A stretch of DNA of 17,114 nt from Deltaproteobacteria bacterium (GCA_030593645.1 JAUVGT010000044.1:1-17114); one strand, 5' to 3'. Positions 6,776 to 14,025 are shown, counted from the first letter of the stretch. The notes: generated by a model from the sequence alone, not told the origin. Translations and numbers: made by a program.

Positions 6776-8356
6776 CTATTCAATTCCATTGCTGCACTTG
6801 TGGTATGTTTTCCCACATGAAAGGCATTCAAGATCTTCTGTCAACCTCTCACCACATTGACAAACCCATCCGATCTGTTTTGCAGGATTACCCACAACAA
6901 GAGAGTGATCCGGTATATTTTTATTCACAAGACTTCCCGCACCCACAAATGAGTATCGACCCAATGTGCAGCCGCATATTATTGTAGCATTGGCTCCGAT
7001 GGTTGCACCTTTTTTTACCACTGTTGGTCTTACCTGATCCATTTTTCTGATTTCAGCTCTTGGATTATAGATATTTGTAAATACCATTGATGGACCGCAA
7101 AATACCCCATCTTCTAATGTGACGCCTTTGAATACAGAGACATTATTTTGTATTTTACACTGTTTACCGATTATTACATCCGGACCAATCACTACATTTT
7201 GTCCAATATTGCACTTATCGCCAATATTTGATCCGGATAATACATGTGAAAAATGCCAGATTTTTGTATCTTGACCTATGTTTGATTTATCATCAATAAC
7301 AGCGGTAGGATGTATAAAAAACTTATTTATATCATTTATTGGTTGTCTGCTTTTTGCACCACTTATGAAGATCTTTTCACCATTATTTTCCAACGACTCT
7401 TGACTGGCATTCAATATTCTTAAGACTCTGATTCCTTCATGACCGTCTGTTAGCGGTTTATTGCCGGTTTGGATACATTCAAGAAAATGAAGGCATTCAC
7501 TACGTAAAGGCTCAGCTTCCATGATATCAGGCCTTTCCGCTTCGGCTTTGTCGGGTATTGGAATATTGTGTTCCCAGTTAATTTTATGAGGATATAGCAG
7601 CAATTTATCTTTCCATGGAAGTGTATCATCAAAAACAGCCATTTTTTTATCGCCAACCACCACAAGTTTCTGTTCCTTAAAAGGATGCAGCCATGAAACA
7701 AATACATGGGCACGCAAACCTGAATTAAATTCAAGATGAGTTGTAGTGACATCTGCAATTTTTTTATGCAGGTAGTTACCCCCTGTTGTGATCACATTTT
7801 CAGGCATCTCCCCGGCAAGGGAAAGAATCATTGATATATCATGGGGCGCGAATGACCATAAAATATTTTCTTCTCTTCTAATCTTACCCAGGTTTAATCG
7901 ATTAGAATATATATAATTGATCCTTCCAAGTTCACCTGAGTTAGCCAGTCTTTTTAATTCGATAAAGACAGGATGATATTGTAAAAGGTGGCCCACCATT
8001 AAAACTCTGTTCTTCTCATTGGCCAATTTAATTAATTCATTTCCATCTTCTTCTTTAAGTACAAGGGGTTTTTCAATGTAAACATGTTTATCTGCAAGTA
8101 ATGATTCTCTTGCAAGATTAAAATGTGTTTCAGCTGGCGTTGCAATCACGATACCATCGATATTGTTACGTGACAGAACATCATTTAACGCGAAACATGT
8201 TTCAACATCAGGATACTGTTTTTTAAAGTTATTAAGTACAGTTGCATCTTTATCACATATCAGACTCAATGATCCTATATCCGCATGATTTCTAACAAGG
8301 TTTTTTCCCCAATAGCCACTTCCAATTACTGCGATAGATGGTTTCTTATTTTTCAT
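6776..8356 (-). CDS. Fusion of Gfo/Idh/MocA dehydrogenase (WbpB/WlbA-like) and left-handed beta-helix N-acetyltransferase (WbpD/WlbB-like)
   Basis: Two steps of UDP-2,3-diacetamido-uronic acid synthesis sit in one chain. Counting from a TTG at 8371, residues 12-340 are the NAD-dependent 3-dehydrogenase: Rossmann GSGYWGKN (17-24), EKP with Lys101, and the PHD region around His177. Residues 352-500 are a hexapeptide-repeat acyltransferase: IHPTAVIDD, repeated [IV]G...[IV] turns, the NIYNPRAEI loop (433-441) and GNPAKQIGWVC. A short cysteine tail (C504, C506, C516, C519, C526) resembles a zinc ribbon. In Pseudomonas and Bordetella these are two separate proteins. The ATG at 8356 is preferred over the TTG because the Rossmann strand starts soon after it and an AAGGG is only 2 nt before the TTG; neither site is ideal. 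The 3-aminotransferase that must act between the two domains is not in the window. Confidence 0.9.
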   Translation of the reverse strand: MKNKKPSIAVIGSGYWGKNLVRNHADIGSLSLICDKDATVLNNFKKQYPDVETCFALNDVLSRNNIDGIVIATPAETHFNLARESLLADKHVYIEKPLVLKEEDGNELIKLANEKNRVLMVGHLLQYHPVFIELKRLANSGELGRINYIYSNRLNLGKIRREENILWSFAPHDISMILSLAGEMPENVITTGGNYLHKKIADVTTTHLEFNSGLRAHVFVSWLHPFKEQKLVVVGDKKMAVFDDTLPWKDKLLLYPHKINWEHNIPIPDKAEAERPDIMEAEPLRSECLHFLECIQTGNKPLTDGHEGIRVLRILNASQESLENNGEKIFISGAKSRQPINDINKFFIHPTAVIDDKSNIGQDTKIWHFSHVLSGSNIGDKCNIGQNVVIGPDVIIGKQCKIQNNVSVFKGVTLEDGVFCGPSMVFTNIYNPRAEIRKMDQVRPTVVKKGATIGANATIICGCTLGRYSFVGAGSLVNKNIPDHSLVVGNPAKQIGWVCQCGERLTEDLECLSCGKTYHKCSNGIE

Positions 8357-8453
8357 AATGTCTTTGCACAATACCCTTAAATATACAATTTGAACCTGTC
8401 ACAAAAATATAGATTAACGTTGAGGGGTAGGAACAGGCTTTTGAGATAGGTTC

Positions 8454-9044
8454 TTAAAAGTTTTGATCAATGTTTACTATTCTTCTCTGATCAATCCCGT
8501 TATTCATTATTTTATTCAATATTTCTTTTTGAGATCCTATAGTTGTTATCAGAATTATATCATATTCAATCGTTTTGATTATTTCAGGATTTTCAACAGT
8601 TCTACCCAGAAACTTTTTATTCTTTTTTAAATCATCGACCACTCCTACCAATTGAATTTGAGTCTCTTTTAACGATAAATATGCAATCTCTGCAAGATCA
8701 CTTGCGCCGTAAAAAATTATTTTTTTGACACCATTAGATTCAAGAGCGCCTAAAAGTATCTTAATATTTTGTCTGGCATATTTATAGAATTCGAACGAAT
8801 GTTTAATATATTTATATGTTAATCGAGCTTTTTTTGCCACGCCTTTTGGTGTTAATATATATTTAACGCGGTTTTTAGGTATGTTTGAAATTTTGAAATA
8901 ACCTTTATGAGCCATCCGTTTTATAAAAGAATTCACCAATCCCAATGAAATATTTAACTCTTTGGCCATTCCTCTTTGACTCAAAGGTTTTTCTTTTTCT
9001 ACTTCTTCAAGTATTTTTAATGTTCTGAGATCAGTTTGATCCAT
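8454..9044 (-). CDS. Winged-helix (MarR/EPS-associated type) regulator fused to a Rossmann-like domain
   Basis: Residues 1-95 form a winged helix like the short EPS-associated MarR-type regulators found in polysaccharide loci: LSQRGMAKELNISLGLVNSF (21-40) is the recognition helix-turn-helix, followed by a wing with LTPKG (64-68) and KARLTYKYI. Residues 105-193 look like a single nucleotide-binding Rossmann unit: KKIIFYGASDLAEIA (107-121), VGVVDD (133-138) and YDIILITT (161-168), similar in outline to the N-terminal domain of PglD/NeuD-type sugar-modifying enzymes. I infer that it senses a pathway sugar nucleotide and controls this operon. The only possible start in frame is the ATG at 9044, 17 nt from an AGGAG, because TGA closes the frame upstream. 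It lies 39 nt after the 2-epimerase gene and 97 nt before the fusion gene. Confidence 0.78.
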   Translation of the reverse strand: MDQTDLRTLKILEEVEKEKPLSQRGMAKELNISLGLVNSFIKRMAHKGYFKISNIPKNRVKYILTPKGVAKKARLTYKYIKHSFEFYKYARQNIKILLGALESNGVKKIIFYGASDLAEIAYLSLKETQIQLVGVVDDLKKNKKFLGRTVENPEIIKTIEYDIILITTIGSQKEILNKIMNNGIDQRRIVNIDQNF

Positions 9045-9083
9045 GTTAATTACTAATAAAACTCCTCATTAGGATTAGAGGTT

Positions 9084-10178
9084 TTAACTGTTTAATAATA
9101 TATCAACAATTCTTTCAGCAGCTTTACCATCCCACAATTCAGGAATACATCCAATTTTCTGAACTGAATGAGTGAAAGCATCCCAGGCCGAGAGTATATC
9201 TTCCTTACGGTTGCCAATCAGTACATTAGTACCCTTTTCAATGGTCACTGGTCTCTCAGTATTTTCTCTAAGAGTGAAACAGGGAATTCCGAGTGCTGTG
9301 GTTTCTTCCTGAAGTCCCCCTGAATCTGTAATCACAGCCTTTGCATCTTTCCATAAAAATAATGCTTCAGTAAACCCAAGCGGCTGCAAACAGTGAATTT
9401 GATCGGAGAGAGTGATTCCAAAGGAATCTAACATTTTTTTAGTTCTAGGATGCACTGGAAATACAATCTTTATTTCTTTGGAAATTAAATTCAACGCTTC
9501 AATAATACTGTAAAGAATATCTTTATTGTCAACATTTGAAGGCCTATGCAGGGTTAGAAAGATATATAATCCCAGACTTTTTTTCAGCGAAACGCTTTTA
9601 AAAGAAAGGTCATTACTTTTTTCAAGTTTTTCTTTTTGATATAATAAATTATCAATCATCACATTTCCTACAAAATGGATGGCATGATCGGGCTTTCCCT
9701 CTTTTATAAGGTTATCTCTTCCACTTTTTTCAGTGACGAAAAAATAATCAGATATAGAATCCGTAACGATACGATTAATTTCTTCCGGCATGCTTTGATC
9801 AAAACTTCTTAATCCGGCTTCCACATGTGCAACTTTAACCAGGAGCTTTTTTGCAACGATACTGCATGCAAGAGTTGAATTAACATCTCCTACAACTACT
9901 ACTATATCCGGTTTTTCTTCTATACAAATTTTTTCAAATGATGTGATTATTCGCGCAGTCTGTTCAGCATGGGTTCCTGAACCTGAATTCAGATAGAAAT
10001 CGGGATCAGGTATTGAGAGGTCATCAAAAAAGGCCTTCGACATTTCATGATCATAATGCTGGCCGGTGTGAACTATTTTGTATTCAATTGTATTATTATC
10101 ACAGGAATCGAATGCTCGTACAATTGGTGCAATTTTCATAAAATTTGGTCTGGCACCGGCAATTAGAAATATTTTCAT
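9084..10178 (-). CDS. wecB: Non-hydrolysing UDP-N-acetylglucosamine 2-epimerase (WecB/WbpI family)
   Basis: The enzyme inverts C2 of UDP-GlcNAc, or of a UDP-2,3-diacetamido-glucuronic acid in WbpI-type enzymes, via 2-acetamidoglucal and UDP. The 364-residue chain is full length: GARPNFMKIAP (8-18), HTGQHYD (37-43), VVVGDVNST (94-102) with Asp98, AHVEAGLRS (117-125) with Glu120, HRPSNVD (211-217), PVHPRT (241-246), the UDP-binding DSGGLQEE (285-292) and RENTERPVT (304-312). It is the first gene of the leftward block, about 180 nt downstream of the predicted transcription start. No clear Shine-Dalgarno precedes the ATG. Family members are hard to separate into WecB and WbpI by eye; the WbpB/WbpD-like neighbour favours the diacetamido substrate. 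Confidence 0.92.
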   Translation of the reverse strand: MKIFLIAGARPNFMKIAPIVRAFDSCDNNTIEYKIVHTGQHYDHEMSKAFFDDLSIPDPDFYLNSGSGTHAEQTARIITSFEKICIEEKPDIVVVVGDVNSTLACSIVAKKLLVKVAHVEAGLRSFDQSMPEEINRIVTDSISDYFFVTEKSGRDNLIKEGKPDHAIHFVGNVMIDNLLYQKEKLEKSNDLSFKSVSLKKSLGLYIFLTLHRPSNVDNKDILYSIIEALNLISKEIKIVFPVHPRTKKMLDSFGITLSDQIHCLQPLGFTEALFLWKDAKAVITDSGGLQEETTALGIPCFTLRENTERPVTIEKGTNVLIGNRKEDILSAWDAFTHSVQKIGCIPELWDGKAAERIVDILLNS

Positions 10179-10341
10179 GAATTATGAATATTTTTTAATC
10201 ATTGGCTGGGATTTTATTCAATCAGCAGGGGTGATTACGCCTTCAGTGATGTGGCGGGTATGCATAGCTCCGCATGGCGAATTACATGGAAAAATGAGCA
10301 TGTTTAACTGACTATCTATTTGAATTATTTGAAAACTGTTT

Positions 10342-10375
10342 GTGTTCAATTTCTGTACGTTCAACAATTGAACAC
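10342..10375. promoter_or_regulatory. Inverted repeat, candidate operator
   Basis: GTGTTCAATT (10342-10351) and AATTGAACAC (10366-10375) are perfect 10-bp arms around a 14-nt centre that holds a third GTTCAA (10359-10364). The right arm covers the predicted -10 of the leftward promoter, which is where a repressor would block transcription. The winged-helix protein encoded second in the operon is the obvious candidate binder; that link is inference. Confidence 0.5.
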
Positions 10376-10395
10376 CTTTTCACCCTGTATGTCAA
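10367..10395 (-). promoter_or_regulatory. Candidate sigma-70 promoter of the polysaccharide operon
   Basis: On the minus strand a perfect TTGACA (10395-10390) is followed after 17 nt by TTCAAT (10372-10367), matching four of six -10 consensus bases. Position and orientation fit the 2-epimerase gene and the genes after it. The -10 hexamer lies inside the right arm of the inverted repeat. Confidence 0.5.
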
Positions 10396-10462
10396 GTAAA
10401 TTTTGATACGATATCAATATTAAATCAATCCGTATTTTTATGGAAATTTGATTATCATTTTC

Positions 10463-10493
10463 TTGACACACAAACAATTTTTCGACATATATA
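10463..10493 (+). promoter_or_regulatory. Candidate promoter of the cupin gene
   Basis: TTGACA at 10463-10468 is followed by an overlapping CATATATA run (10486-10493), giving -10 options 17 to 19 nt away. The cupin start codon follows about 30 nt downstream with a strong AAGGAGG (10511-10517), so the gene probably has its own short-leader transcript. Confidence 0.5.
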
Positions 10494-10521
10494 AACACTA
10501 ATTTACAATTAAGGAGGTCAG

Positions 10522-10854
10522 ATGAACCATTATACTATTAAAAAGATGGGGCCAAAAATCCTGGCTAAAGGTGTCAAAATACGTGTTATACCAGGTAAAA
10601 AAATGACCGTCGTTTTCTTTAATCTTGATCCAGGTGCAGTTGTTCCTGGGCATTCCCATCCCCACGAACAGATTGGTACGGTTTTAAAGGGCTCTCTTGA
10701 ACTGACTGTGGATAACGAAACCAGAACAATGAAAGCCGGTGATGTATATCATATTCCTTCAAATAGTGTTCATAGTGGGAAAGTCATAGATGAAACCGAA
10801 GTGTATGAGGTATTTTGTCCGCCGAGAGAGGATTACTTGACGATGTATGAATAG
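10522..10854 (+). CDS. Small single-domain cupin protein
   Basis: A 110-residue conserved beta-barrel with both cupin motifs: PGHSHPHEQIG (42-52) supplies His44, His46 and Gln50, and GDVYHIPSNSVHSG (73-86) supplies His84, a complete metal-binding set. The fold is shared by dioxygenases, isomerases, sugar-binding proteins and sensors, so no reaction can be assigned. The start is certain: AAGGAGG lies 4 nt before the ATG. It is transcribed away from the polysaccharide operon and stands alone. No terminator is visible after it. Being compact and soluble, it could be a small-molecule sensor or a metalloenzyme. Confidence 0.85.
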   Translation: MNHYTIKKMGPKILAKGVKIRVIPGKKMTVVFFNLDPGAVVPGHSHPHEQIGTVLKGSLELTVDNETRTMKAGDVYHIPSNSVHSGKVIDETEVYEVFCPPREDYLTMYE

Positions 10855-11111
10855 ACCGCTTTGAATCCACTTTTATAAGTAACCATCTCAACACATCCTT
10901 CTAATGATTATGGTTCAAAGTTTTTTTGCGTTTCCGTTTTAAAATTGAACCCCATATGAAAATGTTTGCAAACCTAAATCTCAACAATTCTGGATATCCT
11001 CATATAATAATTCAGCTATGATTCGATAATGAGTTGTATCTTTTATAGTTTTATGATACGAATGAAAAAATTCGGAAACGAATCAATAATAAATAAAGGG
11101 AATAATGATTT

Positions 11112-11258
11112 ATGTCTGAAAAACATCCTGAATGCCCACTATATAACCCATTAAATTGTAAAGAGTATTACAATCCCAAACTTTGTGCATTTGTAAGAAA
11201 AAACAAGGTCTGCCTTAAAAAGAAAAAGCCCAAGGCAAAACAAAAAGCAAAAGCATAG
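11112..11258 (+). CDS. 48-residue four-cysteine, lysine-rich small protein
   Basis: The frame begins at an ATG 11 nt after AAAGGG and ends at TAG (11256-11258). Cysteines at 8, 16, 25 and 34 are evenly spaced (7-8 residues apart), with prolines and aromatic residues between them (CPLYNPLNCKEYY). They are followed by a tail of alternating Lys and Ala. That pattern suggests a small metal-binding or nucleic-acid-binding protein rather than a chance frame. A strong intrinsic terminator starts 10 nt after the stop, showing that the unit is transcribed on its own. I do not recognise the family; function unknown. An ATG at 11105 is out of frame and closed by a stop within a few codons. Confidence 0.6.
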   Translation: MSEKHPECPLYNPLNCKEYYNPKLCAFVRKNKVCLKKKKPKAKQKAKA

Positions 11259-11268
11259 ATAAAAATTT

Positions 11269-11302
11269 AAATGCCCCTCTGCAAACGCAAGGGGCATTTT
11301 TT
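11269..11302 (+). terminator. Intrinsic terminator after the four-cysteine protein gene
   Basis: AAATGCCCCT (11269-11278) pairs with AGGGGCATTT (11290-11299); the loop is extended by a TGC/GCA pairing with one bulged C. A run of six T follows (11297-11302). It is a clear rho-independent terminator. Confidence 0.9.
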
Positions 11303-11326
11303 ATGAAATTTTATTTAAACAAAGAT

Positions 11327-11477
11327 GATGGTTTCGTAAAAAGTCCGAAATAGACGGTTTCGTAAAAAGTTCAAATTCAAGACGTGCAAATTTCGTAATC
11401 ATGAAGCGTACTTATAGTACGTTGAATGATTGCGAAATGCAGCACAACGCAGAAGTTGGACTTTTTACGAAACCGTC
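11327..11477 (+). mobile_element. 151-bp MITE-like palindromic element, copy 1
   Basis: The terminal repeats are GATGGTTTCGTAAAAAGTCC on the left and the complement of GACGGTTTCGTAAAAAGTCC on the right. The sequence AAAGAT directly flanks both ends (11321-11326 and 11478-11483), as expected of a 6-bp target duplication. The inner 125 bp (11353-11477) is itself a quasi-palindrome centred on CGTACTTATAGTACG and begins with another terminal repeat, so the left end carries two in a row. It has no reading frame of its own and would need a transposase in trans. It sits just beyond the terminator of the small cysteine protein gene. Confidence 0.85.
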
Positions 11478-11649
11478 AAAGATGCTATCTATCAGGCAAA
11501 TTGTTAAGTGATTTCCAAATCTCAATTAAATTCATTCCAGTTTTCCATTAAATCTCCGACACAGTATATTTGAAATATGCTAAATACAAGGATTGGAATG
11601 TTCACTTCAACGCCAAAATTGGGCCTAAGGGGAGGTTTTGAGGCCACTT

Positions 11650-12219
11650 CTAAGCGTTACCTGCCGTCTCAGATATAAAAGAAGGATCAACGCCCATACT
11701 TCTCATTGTTTCATCCCAGCGAGCTTCTACAGACACATTAAAGACAATTTCATTCACGGCGGAAATCGTCAGCCATGCGTTTTCCTTTATTTCTGTCTCC
11801 AGCTGTCCCGGACTCCAACCCGCACACCCCAACGATAATATAAACGATTCGGGTCCTTTGCCTGCAGCAATTGATTCAAGAACATCCATTGTATTACTCA
11901 TGGCAATGTAAGGTGTAATCATAAGGCAGGAATCCCAGGCATAAGGTGGTCCATGCAGCAGAAAAATCTCACCAGCGTGCACAGGCCCTCCAATATGTAT
12001 CGGTATATTTGCCATTTTAGGAGTATACTTAATATTTAACTCCTTGAATATATCCTTACCGGAAAGGGCGGAATGGATTCGATTTATAATAATGCCTACC
12101 GCTCCTTCTGAATTATGTTCACATATGATACTGACTGTTTCAAAAAAATTTGGGTCCTTGAGCTTCGGCATTGCAGTAAGAAACTGACCCTTTAGAGACA
12201 GAGAACTGTCTTCAATCAT
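11650..12219 (-). CDS. yqgE: YqgE/AlgH family protein (DUF179)
   Basis: Full-length 189-residue member: LKGQFLTAMPKLKDPNFFET near the N terminus, then SIICEHNSEGAVGIIINR, the central IHIGGPV, the ILSLGCAGWSPGQLETEI block and the late NAWLTI. These are the conserved blocks of YqgE/AlgH. The family is widespread in Gram-negative bacteria; AlgH was linked to alginate regulation in Pseudomonas, but the biochemical role is unsettled. The ATG at 12219 is preferred to the one seven codons earlier because GGAGG lies 5 nt upstream of it. A weak hairpin (arms at 11622-11626 and 11641-11645) just past the stop might help to end transcription. It is divergent from the glycerate kinase gene. Confidence 0.93.
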   Translation of the reverse strand: MIEDSSLSLKGQFLTAMPKLKDPNFFETVSIICEHNSEGAVGIIINRIHSALSGKDIFKELNIKYTPKMANIPIHIGGPVHAGEIFLLHGPPYAWDSCLMITPYIAMSNTMDVLESIAAGKGPESFILSLGCAGWSPGQLETEIKENAWLTISAVNEIVFNVSVEARWDETMRSMGVDPSFISETAGNA

Positions 12220-12312
12220 ATATTCCTCCGGCTGGACCATAAAATTACAATCCGATTTAAAAAGAAATCATCAGTTGTAAATATATTACATGATTATCGA
12301 TTCTATCTTAAG

Positions 12313-12409
12313 ACACTACTTTTATCTTACTTCCTTGTCAAGAATACAAATATATTTGAAGTGATCTCTGATAATACATTTTGACATGCAATGTTGTAAG
12401 TAATACGCT
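12313..12409. promoter_or_regulatory. Divergent promoter region of yqgE and the glycerate kinase gene (tentative)
   Basis: A minus-strand TTGACA (12341-12336) faces yqgE and a plus-strand TTGACA (12381-12386) faces the kinase gene. The best -10 hexamers at 17 nt spacing are TAGTGT and TACGCT, both poor matches. The location in a 240-bp divergent gap supports promoters here, but the exact elements are uncertain. Confidence 0.33.
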
Positions 12410-12480
12410 GATTTTATTTGGACCTTGTTATGATGTCTTTTATTATTATTCATTTAATCGGGAGATGATCCAAACTTATT

Positions 12481-13815
12481 ATGTCCAAAAATCTTTTAAA
12501 AATGCGAGAAGATGCAAAATCAATTTTTTTTTCCGGGTTGCAGTCTGTAAACCCGGAAAAAGCAGTTTATCGATACTGTAAAGTAAAAGACAATATTTTT
12601 TATGCCGGTAATTGGTCCTTTAATTTATCCGATTTTAAAAATATCTATGTCATCGGTTTTGGCAAAGCTGCCGCTCCAATGTCTGAATCGATTGAGAAAC
12701 TTTTATCCACGCGCATTACGGACGGTAATATAATTGTTAAATACGGTCACCGGACCAAGCTAAACTATGTCAATATTATTGAAGCCGGGCATCCTGTACC
12801 GGATAAAAATGGAATCCATGGAGCCAAACAGATTCTGGAACTTGCTCAAAAAGCCGGAAAAAAAGATCTGGTGCTGTGCCTTGTTTCAGGTGGCGGTTCA
12901 GCCCTACTCCCATTTCCGGCAAATGGCATATCACTAAAAGACAAACAGCAAACCATACAGACACTGCTATCATGCGGTGCCACGATCCATGAAATTAACA
13001 CCATTCGAAAACACATTTCCGGAATAAAGGGCGGTTTGCTTGCCAAAACCGCCTGGCCTGCGTTAATCGTTTCACTCATTCTATCTGATGTAATCGGTGA
13101 TGATTTGGATGTTATAGCATCCGGCCCGTGTGTGCCTGACCCAACAACATTTAAAGACTGCATGGATATAATTTCAAAATACAATATCGCCGCTAAACTG
13201 CCGGAATCCGTGATTTATCGAATATCGTCAGGCCATTCAGGAGACATTCCCGAAACACCAAAACCGAATGATCCGGTTTTTAACACGGTGCGCAACCTGG
13301 TGATCGGAAGCAACGTCAACGCAATATTATCAGCTAAACAAAAAGCGGAAGCACTTGGATACCACACTATCATTTTGTCTTCCATGATTAAGGGAGATAC
13401 TTCTCAGGCTGCTTACTTTCATACAGCAATTGCAAGAGAAGTCATAAAGACCGGCAACCCTGTACCTGTTCCTGCCTGCATTTTGTCAGGCGGGGAAACC
13501 ACAGTTGTTTTAAAAGGTGATGGCCTTGGAGGAAGAAACCAGGAATTTACACTGATCAGTGGAATGGAAATAGCCGGCCTGGATAATATGGTAGTGTTAA
13601 GCGGCGGCACAGACGGCACAGACGGCCCTACAGATGCTGCAGGTGCCGTTGCTGATGGCTATACTACAAAACGCGCGTATGAACTCGGACTTGATCCGTC
13701 TGCTTTCCTAAAAAATAATGATTCATACCACTTTTTTAAACTGCTGGGGGATCTCCTGATCACGGGTCCAACCAATACAAATGTAATGGATCTGAGGATA
13801 ATACTGGTGAAGTAA
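12481..13815 (+). CDS. Glycerate 2-kinase, MOFRL family (GckA/TtuD-like)
   Basis: Phosphorylates D-glycerate with ATP to 2-phosphoglycerate, linking serine-cycle or sugar-acid breakdown to glycolysis. The 444-residue chain has the N-terminal DUF4147 domain: GFGKAAAPM (59-67) with Lys62, EAGHPVPD (101-108), LVSGGGSALL (134-143), HISGIKGG (178-185), LSDVIGDDLDVIASGP (201-216). The C-terminal MOFRL domain follows: LSGGETTV (335-342), GLGGRNQEF (348-356), GGTDGTDGPTDAAGA (375-389) and GPTNTNVMDL (429-438). It is complete. The ATG at 12481 is the only early start in frame besides codon 8; the nearest GGGAG is 16 nt away, so translation may be weak or start at codon 8. It is a stand-alone gene, divergent from yqgE. 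Confidence 0.92.
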   Translation: MSKNLLKMREDAKSIFFSGLQSVNPEKAVYRYCKVKDNIFYAGNWSFNLSDFKNIYVIGFGKAAAPMSESIEKLLSTRITDGNIIVKYGHRTKLNYVNIIEAGHPVPDKNGIHGAKQILELAQKAGKKDLVLCLVSGGGSALLPFPANGISLKDKQQTIQTLLSCGATIHEINTIRKHISGIKGGLLAKTAWPALIVSLILSDVIGDDLDVIASGPCVPDPTTFKDCMDIISKYNIAAKLPESVIYRISSGHSGDIPETPKPNDPVFNTVRNLVIGSNVNAILSAKQKAEALGYHTIILSSMIKGDTSQAAYFHTAIAREVIKTGNPVPVPACILSGGETTVVLKGDGLGGRNQEFTLISGMEIAGLDNMVVLSGGTDGTDGPTDAAGAVADGYTTKRAYELGLDPSAFLKNNDSYHFFKLLGDLLITGPTNTNVMDLRIILVK

Positions 13816-13821
13816 AAATCC

Positions 13822-13836
13822 GGGTCCAAAGGGCCC
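13822..13836. repeat. Small GC-rich hairpin after the glycerate kinase gene
   Basis: GGGTCC and GGGCCC pair around AAA with one G-T pair, 6 nt past the stop. The next bases are not a T-run, so termination here would be inefficient. It may act as an mRNA 3' stabiliser. Confidence 0.4.
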
Positions 13837-13852
13837 TATAAGGGGATTTAAC

Positions 13853-13993
13853 AAGTGCCTAAAGTGCTCTTAAGTGACTAAAGTGCCTAAAGTTAATGAA
13901 TTCTGTCTGTTTTTATTTAAAAGATTGTGCTTATAGCGACTCCGGAACTTTAGGCACTTTAGTGCACTTTAGCTCACTATACAAGGCACTTTG
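13853..13993. repeat. Long inverted repeat built from AGTGCCTAAAG-type units
   Basis: The two arms (about 13853-13894 and 13946-13993) contain repeated TAAAGTGC and AAAGTGCCT words. The inner 18 bases pair perfectly (13877-13894 with 13946-13963) around a 51-nt centre, and the outer parts pair imperfectly. It fills the gap between two convergent genes. No frame or transposase is present; it looks like a dispersed palindromic repeat. Confidence 0.8.
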
Positions 13994-14025
13994 ATTTATT
14001 TCTTAGGCAGAGCCATTTATCTCTG

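Larger units (their letters stand above)
10179..10521. other. Divergent regulatory gap between the polysaccharide operon and the cupin gene
   Basis: This 343-bp stretch has no gene. It contains a leftward promoter candidate with an overlapping inverted repeat (10342-10395), a rightward promoter candidate (10463-10493) and a leader of about 180 nt before the 2-epimerase start. Within the leader, ATGC and GCAT at 10261-10276 could form a small hairpin, but no known riboswitch was recognised. Confidence 0.7.

Noticed and set aside
10255..10280. Minus-strand GCGGAGCTATGC resembling the RfaH ops/JUMPstart element in the operon leader
   Set aside because: The match to GGCGGTAGCGTG needs an insertion and substitutions, and no RfaH-type gene is in view.
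12381..12581. Plus-strand frame overlapping the start of the kinase gene
   Set aside because: It is out of frame with the kinase, short, and without conserved features, although its internal ATG follows a GGGAG.
13853..13993. CRISPR array
   Set aside because: The repeated words are short, irregular and arranged as an inverted repeat, not as direct repeats with unique spacers.
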